From Helicobacteraceae bacterium (GTDB lineage: Bacteria > Campylobacterota > Campylobacteria > Campylobacterales > SZUA-545), in contig JAISOU010000022.1 of NCBI GenBank assembly GCA_031275395.1, forward strand, positions 1 through 20,591: a stretch of 20,591 nt of DNA, in the 5' to 3' direction. The notes beneath the pieces are model-generated. The model was not told the DNA's origin, searched no databases, and was given only the letters and a program-made list of their open reading frames with translations. Made by a program: the position numbers and the translations under genes. Position 1 is the stretch's first letter, and each line of letters opens with the position of its first letter. Below, one piece after another: positions 1 through 7,302 of this stretch.

Positions 1-1
1 T

Positions 2-73
2 AATCCTTGGGTTTGGGGAGCTTTTAGCGGTTATCCTTATCCCACGTTATATTGGCAGACAGTCGCGCCCTAG
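2..73 (+). CDS. possible 3' tail of an adhesin-like protein (partial, cut by window edge)
   Basis: An open frame enters from the left edge and ends at TAG 71-73. Its last residues include SGYPYPTLYWQ, aromatic and YP-rich, resembling the 'YPYLxWQ' endings of beta-helical repeat units (GLUG/FHA-like) in large bacterial surface adhesins. A second, related peptide, NGYPYLYWQK, ends at TAG 123-125 in a different frame, so the area looks like a decayed or repeated C-terminus. Only about 23 codons are visible, so the family call is a weak inference; it could also be non-coding. Confidence 0.22.
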   Translation, partial: NPWVWGAFSGYPYPTLYWQTVAP

Positions 74-125
74 TAAAGATCGCCGCAAAAACAACGGCTA
101 TCCTTACCTCTATTGGCAAAAGTAG

Positions 126-332
126 CTAAATCGTATAGCGTATAGGCAATCCTATCCGCCCTATTCGTTATTCCCGCGTCCTTTCTCATTATTCCCGCTC
201 CCTAAAAACCGCGTTGCAAAGCCGTAAAAACAAGATAAAACGCTTCATTCCGTCGTTTTTATTTTTGCAAAGTCGTAATACAATAAGCCCGCTTGTAAGA
301 CAATTGCGAAAAATAAACGACGGAGGCATAAT
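126..332. other. intergenic region upstream of mgtE
   Basis: I see no convincing gene here. It contains a short direct repeat, TTATTCCCGC, at about 170-179 and 190-199, a sequence style often found in small dispersed repeats. The last 80 bases are T-rich and then A-rich and probably carry the mgtE promoter and ribosome binding site. Confidence 0.4.
279..284 (+). promoter_or_regulatory. candidate -10 box for mgtE
   Basis: TACAAT lies about 50 nt upstream of the mgtE start and is preceded by a T-rich stretch (254-266), as is common in Campylobacterota promoters, which often lack a conserved -35. No TTGACA-like element at proper spacing is visible. This is a plausible guess from sequence alone. 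Confidence 0.28.
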
Positions 333-1709
333 TTGGAACAGGATATTCGAGCGAAAAAAGAGGAGCTTCTCAAATTTGCCGCGAGCTACGAAAGCGGCGG
401 CGCCTCTTTGGGCGATTTGGCGATTCACGAATCGGATATAGCCGAAGTACTGCTAGAGCTTAAGGAGGAGGGCGGCGGCGAGGATTACGCGCGCTTAATC
501 GACGCGCTACCGCCGGATTTGCTCGGTCCCGTCGTGCTGGAGTTGCCCGAAAAGATACAAGAGGATCTGATCAGATCGCTAAACGATCGCAAATGGGCGG
601 CGATCATAGAGGAGCTAGACACCGACGACGCGACGGATATGATTCAAAAGATCGAGGAGATCGACAAAGAGAAATCTTACGAGATTTTGCGTCAAGTGCG
701 CGTCGATCAAAAAGAGAGCATAGAAAATCTTAAGCGTTTCGACGAGGACAGCGCGGGCGCGATTATGCAAACGGAGCTTTTCAGCGCGAAACTTGGCGAA
801 AAGATCAGCGACTCGATCAAGCGGCTGAAAAATATGGTGGCGGACGAGGAGTTAAGCAATATTCATTTTGTCTTTGTCGTCGACGATCAGAATAAACTTA
901 TGGCTATGTTAAGCCTTGAAGAGATGATTATGCTCGATCTGGATAAAACCTACAAAGAGTGTTTGGAGTCGCTCGACGAACCGATATTTGTCTATTCGCA
1001 CGATACGATCGAAACCGTTACGCAGACTGTGGAACGTTACGACTTGGCGGCGATCGCGGTCGTGGATCATTTTCGGCGGCTTTTGGGACGAATTACGAGC
1101 GACGATATTTACGACTTGATCGAAGATCAGGCTACGGAGCAGATCTACTCTTTGGCGCAGGTCGGGGAGGATACGGAGGTTTATGAGGGGGCGGTCAAAC
1201 ACGGTTGGGCTAGAGCGAAGTGGCTTTTTTTGAATCTGGCGACGGCGACGTTGAGCGCGGCGGTAATCGGATTTTTTTCGGATTCGATCGAACAGATTGT
1301 GGCTCTTGCGATTTTAATGCCGATCGTGGCTAGTATGGGCGGCGTGCTAGGAACGCAGACGCTTACCGTAACCGTTCGCAAACTCGCTTTGGGCGAGGTG
1401 AAAATAGAAGACGCGCGATCGGTGGTCAAAAGAGAGATCGCGATCGCGCTTTTTAACGGAGCGATTTTTGCCGTATGCGCGGGAGCGCTCGCTTGGGCGT
1501 GGTTTGGCAAGCCGCTTTTGGGCGCGGCGCTCGCGCTGGCGCTTTTAGCGAATATGCTTTACGCGGGCTTTTTTGGCGCGAGTATTCCGCTGGTTTTGAA
1601 GCGCTTTGGGATCGATCCCGCAGTGGCAAGCGGCGTACTTTTGACTACAATTACAGATGGGGCGGGTTTTTTTACCTTTCTTGGGCTTGCCACGTTAATT
1701 TTGTTATAG
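333..1709 (+). CDS. mgtE: MgtE-family magnesium transporter
   Basis: Inner-membrane Mg2+ channel/transporter. The 458-residue product has the standard MgtE layout: an acidic helical N domain (about 1-125), a CBS-domain pair (about 130-255), a plug helix, and a C-terminal five-helix membrane domain (about 285-458). The membrane domain contains MGGVLGTQTLTVTVRKLALGE, and the closing TTITDGAGFF segment carries the pore aspartate of the family. The start is TTG at 333 because a strong GGAGG (322-326) lies 6 nt upstream; the reading frame gives EQDIRAKKEE at the N-terminus. In this family the N and CBS domains sense cytosolic Mg2+ and close the pore. It is followed after 9 nt by the LOG-family gene, so the two are probably co-transcribed. 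Length and motifs are normal. Confidence 0.95.
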   Translation: MEQDIRAKKEELLKFAASYESGGASLGDLAIHESDIAEVLLELKEEGGGEDYARLIDALPPDLLGPVVLELPEKIQEDLIRSLNDRKWAAIIEELDTDDATDMIQKIEEIDKEKSYEILRQVRVDQKESIENLKRFDEDSAGAIMQTELFSAKLGEKISDSIKRLKNMVADEELSNIHFVFVVDDQNKLMAMLSLEEMIMLDLDKTYKECLESLDEPIFVYSHDTIETVTQTVERYDLAAIAVVDHFRRLLGRITSDDIYDLIEDQATEQIYSLAQVGEDTEVYEGAVKHGWARAKWLFLNLATATLSAAVIGFFSDSIEQIVALAILMPIVASMGGVLGTQTLTVTVRKLALGEVKIEDARSVVKREIAIALFNGAIFAVCAGALAWAWFGKPLLGAALALALLANMLYAGFFGASIPLVLKRFGIDPAVASGVLLTTITDGAGFFTFLGLATLILL

Positions 1710-1718
1710 GGGTTTTTA

Positions 1719-2471
1719 ATGAGCGAAATAAGAGCGCCGATAGGAAAGCAGCTAGATTTTAGCGAACCTTGGAGCATATTCCGCGTAATGGCGGATTTTG
1801 TCAACGGTTACGACTCGCTTAAAGACGTCGGGCCTTCGGTTACGGTTTTTGGTAGCGCGAGAACAAAGCGCGATCACCCGTATTATAAGGCGGCGCAAAA
1901 GCTGGGCTATATGCTTGCCGAAAACGGCTTCAACGTGATCACGGGCGGCAGCGCTGGCATTATGGAGGCGGCAAATCGCGGCGCGTATAGTTCGGGCAAA
2001 GGCAAGTCGATCGGACTGAATATCGAGTTGCCGCACGAGCAGGCGAGCAACGCGTATTTGGATTTAAGTTTGAAGTTCGATTACTTTTTTGCCCGTAAGG
2101 TGATGTTGGTGAAGTATTCCTACGCCTATATTATCTTTCCGGGCGGTTTTGGGACGATGGACGAGCTTTTCGAGGCGCTGACGCTCGTTCAAACGCGCAA
2201 AATCTTTCCGATCGGAATCTTTTTGGTGGGCGCGGATTACTATAAGCCGCTTTTGGATTTTATTAAATCTAGTATGCTCGGCGAAAAAGCTATCTCGCCC
2301 GCCGACGTGGATTTGATAAAATTAACGGACGATTTGGACGAGGTTGTGAGTTTTACGAAGGATCATATAGATAGACGGATCAAAGAGATGGAAGAGATGG
2401 GATTAACTAATCTTACCGATTACGCGCGTCTTAAAAAGTTTCAAGAGGCGCGACGGCAAAGGGGGATATGA
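1719..2471 (+). CDS. LOG-family protein (TIGR00730, nucleoside 5'-monophosphate phosphoribohydrolase)
   Basis: A 250-residue cytosolic protein of the 'lysine decarboxylase-like' Rossmann family. It shows both signature motifs: GGSAGIMEAANRGA (about residues 77-90) and PGGFGTMDE (about 142-150), whose Arg/Glu residues cleave the N-glycosidic bond of nucleoside monophosphates in LOG proteins. Many members are misnamed lysine decarboxylases; the physiological substrate in this organism is unknown. The C-terminal tail is charged and probably helical. ATG 1719 sits 9 nt after the mgtE stop with a weak AGGGG upstream, and the stop overlaps the next gene as ATGA (2468-2471), so translational coupling to the acidic protein is likely. 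Confidence 0.88.
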   Translation: MSEIRAPIGKQLDFSEPWSIFRVMADFVNGYDSLKDVGPSVTVFGSARTKRDHPYYKAAQKLGYMLAENGFNVITGGSAGIMEAANRGAYSSGKGKSIGLNIELPHEQASNAYLDLSLKFDYFFARKVMLVKYSYAYIIFPGGFGTMDELFEALTLVQTRKIFPIGIFLVGADYYKPLLDFIKSSMLGEKAISPADVDLIKLTDDLDEVVSFTKDHIDRRIKEMEEMGLTNLTDYARLKKFQEARRQRGI

Positions 2472-2710
2472 TGGCTTACGACAAAGAGTGGGACGAAGAC
2501 GAAAACGACGAATTACCGGAGTCGTTTGACGACGACGATCTTTCGCTGGATATTCCTTTTGAAGAGGACGATCTGCCCTTAGACGATCTTCCGCTTGAAG
2601 AGATCGACGATCCGTTCGATCAAAAAAGAGGCGGTTTTGGCGACGCCGGCAAATACGACGACGGCGACTATGAGTATAACGACGAGGACGACGAAGAGTT
2701 TTACGAATAA
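2468..2710 (+). CDS. small, extremely acidic protein of unknown function
   Basis: An 80-residue protein in which roughly 37 residues are Asp or Glu and only 4 are Lys or Arg. Runs such as FDDDDLS and NDEDDEEFYE dominate. I recognise no domain, and it is predicted to be mostly disordered apart from an LPLDDLPLEE-type repetitive segment. A G-run (2461-2465) precedes two consecutive ATGs (2468 and 2471); the first overlaps the stop of the LOG gene as ATGA. That coupling and an intact frame argue that it is expressed. Acidic tails of this kind can bind divalent cations or basic proteins. A link to the nearby Mg2+ transporter would be speculation. Confidence 0.7.
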   Translation: MMAYDKEWDEDENDELPESFDDDDLSLDIPFEEDDLPLDDLPLEEIDDPFDQKRGGFGDAGKYDDGDYEYNDEDDEEFYE

Positions 2711-2717
2711 TCTATCG

Positions 2718-2744
2718 GATCGCTAAACCGCAAACTTAGCGATC
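2718..2744. terminator. hairpin between convergent genes, possible bidirectional terminator
   Basis: GATCGCTAA (2718-2726) and TTAGCGATC (2736-2744) form a perfect 9-bp inverted repeat around a 9-nt loop, placed in the 51-nt gap between the acidic-protein stop (+) and the queE stop (-). No long U-run follows on either side, so efficiency as an intrinsic terminator is uncertain. Confidence 0.45.
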
Positions 2745-2761
2745 TCTCGCCGCGTTTAGGG

Positions 2762-3394
2762 TTACGCAAGATTAAGCAGTTTATGCAGTTGCGGCAAAAC
2801 GCGGCAATTAACGCCAAAGGTTAATAGAGCGTTTTGTAGCTCCAACGCTTTTTTTAGCGACTTTTCTTTATTGGATTCAAGTTGTAAAGTTGGAATAACG
2901 CCGCGATCGTATATGCTGTAAAACGGCTCTTTAATAAGCGTTTCAATAGCGATATTTTCATCGACGACAAATTTTAGTTCGTCGGCGCGATCCGCGATTT
3001 TTTGATCGATTTTATAAAGCGGCGGTTTTGGCGAAACGACAAGGCGGATTTTAACCGTTTTTTCTAATTTGTCGATCTCGCGCCATACCGATCCGTTGGT
3101 TTCGATTTTAATCGTTTTTTTAAGCGTCGCCAGAGCTTCGCACAGCTGATTAAGATCGCTATGAATAAAAGGCTCGCCGCCTGTTACGCTGATCATTGCG
3201 CCGCCAAGCTCTTTGACCTTATTAACAATATCGCCGATCGACATTTCTTGAAACTCTCCCAACGGTTCGTAGGAGTAAGTCGTGTCGCACCACTCGCAGC
3301 GCATATTGCAGCCAAAAAGCCGAATAAATACGGTCGAAAAACCCATTAACGCGCCTTCGCCCTCGATCGAGCGAAAAATCTCTACGACTTTCAT
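2762..3394 (-). CDS. queE: 7-carboxy-7-deazaguanine synthase (radical SAM)
   Basis: Makes 7-carboxy-7-deazaguanine from 6-carboxytetrahydropterin in the queuosine/preQ0 pathway. The 210-residue protein opens with EIFRSIEGEGALMGFST, typical of QueE, then carries a radical-SAM CX3CX2C cluster (Cys29, Cys33, Cys36 in GCNMRCEWCDTTYSYE). It continues with the SAM-binding SVTGGEPF motif and a C-terminal part with CRVLPQLHKLL. Lack of an internal cofactor domain and short length fit QueE rather than other activases. The ATG overlaps the uvrC TGA by 4 nt (ATGA, 3394-3391), so it is translated from the same mRNA as uvrC although the functions are unrelated. Confidence 0.92.
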   Translation of the reverse strand: MKVVEIFRSIEGEGALMGFSTVFIRLFGCNMRCEWCDTTYSYEPLGEFQEMSIGDIVNKVKELGGAMISVTGGEPFIHSDLNQLCEALATLKKTIKIETNGSVWREIDKLEKTVKIRLVVSPKPPLYKIDQKIADRADELKFVVDENIAIETLIKEPFYSIYDRGVIPTLQLESNKEKSLKKALELQNALLTFGVNCRVLPQLHKLLNLA

Positions 3395-5220
3395 ATCCGC
3401 GCTTCCTCGCTATTTGTTTCTTGATCGACGGATCCTTTCAACGCTTTTGCCGCTTTCTGTCCGGCGGCTTGCGCGATCTCGTCGTAATTTGCCTTCTCGA
3501 TCGCCTCGAAAGTTCCGAATACGGAAATTAGCCGTTTAAGCGTAGCGTCGCCTATGCCCTTAACCTTCAAAATCTTTAACTTATTATCCTCTTTTCGCTT
3601 CTGTCTGCGGTGAAACGCTATCGCGAATCTATGCGCTTCGTCGCGCAATTTTTGAAAGAATTGAAGCCGCTTATCGCTAGGGTCTAAACGAAAAACTTCG
3701 CCGTTTGCGTAAAGAATATCTTTCGCCGCGCCCTTTGCGCGGTGGGCTTTGCCGTCTAACTTCTCTTTGCCGATCGCCGCTACGTCGATCTTAACGCCCG
3801 CGCTTGAAAGAACGTCGATCGCCAATCTTCTTAGAGTTTCGCCGCCGTCGATTACCCAGCAGTCGGGCGGCGGATTTTCGTTGAACTTTTCGGCGCGTCT
3901 GCTTAGTATTTCTAACATCTGATCGTATTCGTTTTTCGCCGTTAGATTATAGCTTCTGTAATCGCTTTTTACCCATTCGCCGTTATCAAAAACTACCATT
4001 GCGCCCACCGTCGCTTCGCCCATTATATGCGAGTTGTCGAAAATCTCCAATCTTTTAGGCGTATTTTCAAATTTTAGCAGCTCTTTTATAGCCGTATCGA
4101 TAGACGAGCTTTGCGCCTCTTTTCTTAACGTTTCCTGCGCGTTTTTCAAAGCTAGATCGACAAGGGCTTTTTTTGCGCCGATTTTGGCGACGATAATATC
4201 GATTTTCTTTTGATAGAGCTTATTTAACCACTCTTTGATCTCTTCGATCTCCGCAAAGGTCTTAGCGACGTAGATTACATTCGCGGCGATCGGCGTATCG
4301 GAGGTATAAAACGACAAAAACGATCGTTTATACGCTTCGTCTTCGTCGTAGCCTTGCGAAAATCTAAAACTTTGCGCGGCGCTTGAAACCACTCTGCCTT
4401 CGCGTATAAAAAGCCGCGACGCTACGGCGCTGTTTCCCAGATCGGCGAGCGCCAAAACGTCAAAGTTTTCTTTCCTCGCCAGATCGACTCCGCTTTGAAC
4501 CGCGCTAGATAGTATCCCGCGTATCTGATCGCGAATCTTTGCCGCCTCTTCAAAATGTTCGTTTTGCGCGAAATCGTTCATCTTTTTTTCAAGCGCTTTC
4601 GCCATTTTTTCTTTATTGTTGATAAGCGCCGTAGCTTCGTCGATCATAGCGCGGTAAGCGCTTTTTTCTACGCGCCCTTCGCACGGCGCAGAACACTTGC
4701 CGATCTGATAAAATAAACAGGCTTTTTTTTCTTTCAAACACCCCCTTTTTTGCGTAAAAGGAAATAACGAATACAGCGCGTCGTAAATATATCTTGCCGA
4801 GCTTGTGAAAGGCCCGAAATACTTTACGCTTTTTGTCGCGATCACCTTGCGCGTAATCTCAAAGCGCGGAAAATCAGCCGATAGATCGACGTAAATATAC
4901 GGATAAGTTTTATCGTCGCGTAGCAAAATGTTATATTTTGGTTTTAGCTGTTTGATCAGAGAGTTTTCAAGTATTAGCGCGTCGCTTTCGTTCTCAACGA
5001 TTATATATTCTAGCGAGCTAGTTTCGCTAATCATCTTTGCGATTCTAGCGCTTAAACGCGGATCGGGCGCGATCGCGCCGCTTACGACAAAATACTGTCT
5101 AACGCGGTTTTTTAGGTTTTTTGCCTTTCCGACGTAGAGTAGCCGCCCGTTTTTGTCAAAATACTGATATACGCCCGAACTTTGCGGCAGGTTTTTTACG
5201 CTATCTTCAAGAGATTTCAT
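3391..5220 (-). CDS. uvrC: excinuclease ABC subunit C
   Basis: Nuclease subunit of the UvrABC nucleotide excision repair system, cutting on both sides of a lesion. The 609-residue protein has the complete architecture: an N-terminal GIY-YIG domain (GVYQYFDKNGRLLYVGKAKN, about 16-35), a four-cysteine patch (RGCLKEKKACLFYQIGKCSAPC region, about 160-180), a UVR domain for UvrB contact (NEHFEEAAKIRDQIRGIL, about 218-235), a C-terminal RNase H-like nuclease domain (EIFDNSHIMGEATVGAMVVF and DCWVIDGGETLRR), and tandem helix-hairpin-helix motifs (LKVKGIGDATLKRLISVFG). ATG at 5220 is preceded by AAAGG about 5 nt upstream on this strand. It lies 95 nt downstream of the DciA-like gene. No disruption is seen. 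Confidence 0.96.
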   Translation of the reverse strand: MKSLEDSVKNLPQSSGVYQYFDKNGRLLYVGKAKNLKNRVRQYFVVSGAIAPDPRLSARIAKMISETSSLEYIIVENESDALILENSLIKQLKPKYNILLRDDKTYPYIYVDLSADFPRFEITRKVIATKSVKYFGPFTSSARYIYDALYSLFPFTQKRGCLKEKKACLFYQIGKCSAPCEGRVEKSAYRAMIDEATALINNKEKMAKALEKKMNDFAQNEHFEEAAKIRDQIRGILSSAVQSGVDLARKENFDVLALADLGNSAVASRLFIREGRVVSSAAQSFRFSQGYDEDEAYKRSFLSFYTSDTPIAANVIYVAKTFAEIEEIKEWLNKLYQKKIDIIVAKIGAKKALVDLALKNAQETLRKEAQSSSIDTAIKELLKFENTPKRLEIFDNSHIMGEATVGAMVVFDNGEWVKSDYRSYNLTAKNEYDQMLEILSRRAEKFNENPPPDCWVIDGGETLRRLAIDVLSSAGVKIDVAAIGKEKLDGKAHRAKGAAKDILYANGEVFRLDPSDKRLQFFQKLRDEAHRFAIAFHRRQKRKEDNKLKILKVKGIGDATLKRLISVFGTFEAIEKANYDEIAQAAGQKAAKALKGSVDQETNSEEARI

Positions 5221-5315
5221 CGTCGCCTTTCGCCCGTAACGCTACGGTAGATTTTGTTGCGCGACTACGCGCGGGCGTTTTTCGTATTTTGCCGTTTTGC
5301 GTTTTTGTGATCGCT

Positions 5316-5753
5316 TCAAACTTGAGAGAGCTTCTTGATAACGGCGCGTATATTCTCAATCGCGTCGAAAACCGCCCGATTTTTGGCGCTATTTTCAAAG
5401 CGTCCGACGGCGCGCTCCTCATAGGAGAGTTCGGGCGGATCAACTTCGACAAAATCGGTTTTGCGATCGACGTAAAACTTAAAATTGCGTAGCTCTACGC
5501 CTTCGCACAGAGAGGTTTCGCGTTGCAGAACCTTAAAAAACGATCTGATCTGATCGCGTTTGGTATAATATTCAGACTTCATTGCTTGGCTTGAAAGGGT
5601 CAAAATGAGCGTATCGCCGTTAAGCCTAGCCGATCGAAGCGCGTCGCGCATAATCGGCGGAAACGGGGCGATCAAAGCGCGTATCAAACGCTGTTTTTTA
5701 TATTGCGGATTGGAACCAAATAGCCGATGAATCATCGCTTCGCCGTTTTTCAT
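5316..5753 (-). CDS. DUF721/DciA-like protein (tentative)
   Basis: A 145-residue cytosolic protein. Its first ~75 residues (LFGSNPQYKKQRLIRALI, then an LNGDTLILTLSSQAMKSEYY segment and a helix with QIRSFF) have the helix-strand-strand-helix arrangement of DUF721/DciA-type proteins, which in other bacteria help load the replicative helicase. The match is by feel, not by a diagnostic motif, so hypothetical protein is the safe alternative. The rest is charged and poorly conserved. Two starts are possible: ATG 5753 (no clear Shine-Dalgarno) and ATG 5735, six codons in. The shorter start reduces the overlap with the divergent lipoprotein ORF from 27 to 9 nt. Same strand as uvrC and probably the head of the uvrC-queE transcript. 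Confidence 0.55.
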   Translation of the reverse strand: MKNGEAMIHRLFGSNPQYKKQRLIRALIAPFPPIMRDALRSARLNGDTLILTLSSQAMKSEYYTKRDQIRSFFKVLQRETSLCEGVELRNFKFYVDRKTDFVEVDPPELSYEERAVGRFENSAKNRAVFDAIENIRAVIKKLSQV

Positions 5754-5858
5754 ATCGTTATTTTAACGCTTTTTTTGCTATGCGCCGCAGGATGCGCAAA
5801 ACGCGGCGCGCCATTTTGGTCCGAAAACGCCTCGCAAGCGCCGATATATGCAAACTGA
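5727..5858 (+). CDS. small putative lipoprotein (43 aa)
   Basis: ATG 5727 to TGA 5856-5858 encodes a peptide beginning MNHRFAVFHIVILTLFLL followed by CAAGCAKRGAPF. This is a basic tip, a hydrophobic core and a lipobox-like AAGC, with Cys23 as the likely lipidated residue, so export and lipidation by signal peptidase II are predicted. The short mature part ([20 protein letters not shown]) recalls tiny LptM-type lipoproteins, which have Cys, a basic residue, then Gly-Pro-aromatic, but that resemblance is only suggestive. An in-frame TAG at 5721 rules out an upstream start. The stop lies 11 nt inside nadB, suggesting coupled translation. No good Shine-Dalgarno is visible, and the 5' end overlaps the divergent DciA-like gene. 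Confidence 0.5.
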   Translation: MNHRFAVFHIVILTLFLLCAAGCAKRGAPFWSENASQAPIYAN

Positions 5859-7302
5859 CGTTTTGATCGTTGGAAACGGCGCGGCGGCTTTGGCGGCGGC
5901 GCGGTTTCTGCCAAAAAATATGCGCGTTTTGATCGTGGCGAAGTCGGGCGAAAAATCGACCGCAAAACGCGGCGAAGGCGGCTCTAACAACACCGACTTA
6001 GCGCAGGGCGGCATCGCTTGCCCTATCGACGAAAACGATATAGAAAGTCATATCGCCGATACGATCAAAGCGGGCGCGGGGCGTTGCGACGAAAAAGCCG
6101 TTCGGACGCTGGTAACAAGAGGCTTTGATCTGATACGCGAACTTTGCGCTCTTAGCTTGCCGTTTGATCGCGACGAAAAAGGGGGTTTGATCCGCGCAAA
6201 AGAGGCGGCGCATAGCAAAGCGCGGGTTTTGCAGGTTCAGGGCGATCATAGCGGCTTCTTTTTGCGCCTGTTTTTGCTCGATCAGCTAAGCGCGCCGCAG
6301 CTCTACGGCGCGGTTATTGATCTTTTAATAGAGGACGATTGCTGTTACGGCGCGACCTTTTTTGACGGCGAAAAGATGGAAAATATCTACGCGAACCGCG
6401 TGATCATCGCCAGCGGCGGGATCGGCGCGCTCTACGCCTCTACGACAAACGAACCGCTAATTTTGGGCGAATTGCAAGGAATCGCGGCTTTTCGCGGGCT
6501 TACCTTAAAGGATATGCACTTTACGCAGTTTCACCCAACCGCAATCGATCGAAAAGATAGCGTTCAAAAACCGCTTTTAAGCGAGGCTTTGCGCGGAGCG
6601 GGCGCGACGATTATCGACGATCGAAGCCGCAGATTTTTAGAGGACTACGGCGAAAACGAGTTAAGCCCGCGCGATCGTCTTTCACGCGCCGTTTTTGCTC
6701 ATATCCAATCGGGGCGCAAGGTATTTTTGGATTTAAGCGCGATCGAACCTAGCCTATTTCGTAGCCGTTTTGAAAGCGCCGATCGGCTCGCGGCAAAATA
6801 CGGATTAAAACCGCCGATTTCGCCCGCGTTTCACTACTCGATAGGCGGAATCGCCGTCGATTCTAACGCTAAGGTTTTAGGCGTTAAAGGGCTTTACGCG
6901 ATTGGCGAAGCCGCTTCAAGCGGCGTTCATGGCGCGAATCGCTTGGCAAGCAACAGTTTATTAGAAGCGCTGGTTTTCGCTAAGATCGCGGCGGAAAATA
7001 TAGCCGACGACTTTAGCGCGAACGGGGATATAAAAATCGATCCGATCGGCGCGGCGGCGTTAAACGGTAAGGATGATCAAACGGCGCTAGAAACAATAAG
7101 ACAAACGCTTTGGAATCGTTTTGGCGTAGTTAGACAAAAAAGCGCTATGATTGAAGGCAAAGCGATATTAGAATCCCTAGAGAAAGGCGATCTAGGGGTA
7201 TTAACGCGCCGATCGTTATTAACGGCAAAAACAATCGCAAATTGCGCGATCGCCGAAACGCAAAACGTCGGCGCTCATTACGTTAAAAAGGAAACCGATT
7301 GA
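5848..7302 (+). CDS. nadB: L-aspartate oxidase
   Basis: FAD enzyme oxidising L-aspartate to iminoaspartate, the first step of de novo NAD synthesis, normally followed by NadA. The 484-residue product starts with a dinucleotide fold ([19 protein letters not shown], about 4-22), followed by [16 protein letters not shown], the capping-domain [10 protein letters not shown] segment, [11 protein letters not shown], and the C-terminal FAD loop [21 protein letters not shown]. These distinguish it from succinate dehydrogenase flavoprotein largely by length and by the absence of the SdhA covalent-flavin histidine context. No Shine-Dalgarno precedes ATG 5848; it overlaps the small lipoprotein ORF and may depend on it. 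The stop overlaps the guaA TTG start (TTGA). Confidence 0.93.
   Translation: MQTDVLIVGNGAAALAAARFLPKNMRVLIVAKSGEKSTAKRGEGGSNNTDLAQGGIACPIDENDIESHIADTIKAGAGRCDEKAVRTLVTRGFDLIRELCALSLPFDRDEKGGLIRAKEAAHSKARVLQVQGDHSGFFLRLFLLDQLSAPQLYGAVIDLLIEDDCCYGATFFDGEKMENIYANRVIIASGGIGALYASTTNEPLILGELQGIAAFRGLTLKDMHFTQFHPTAIDRKDSVQKPLLSEALRGAGATIIDDRSRRFLEDYGENELSPRDRLSRAVFAHIQSGRKVFLDLSAIEPSLFRSRFESADRLAAKYGLKPPISPAFHYSIGGIAVDSNAKVLGVKGLYAIGEAASSGVHGANRLASNSLLEALVFAKIAAENIADDFSANGDIKIDPIGAAALNGKDDQTALETIRQTLWNRFGVVRQKSAMIEGKAILESLEKGDLGVLTRRSLLTAKTIANCAIAETQNVGAHYVKKETD

Noticed and set aside
1320-1370. Unusual MgtE filter motif (MGGVLGTQ)
   Set aside because: Variation after GG is common in MgtE subfamilies, and the key TTITD aspartate is present; not a real anomaly.
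5259-5272. GCGCG/CGCGC hairpin between the DciA-like gene and uvrC as a terminator
   Set aside because: Arms are only 5 bp and no U-run follows; too weak to call in a GC-rich, GCG-biased sequence.
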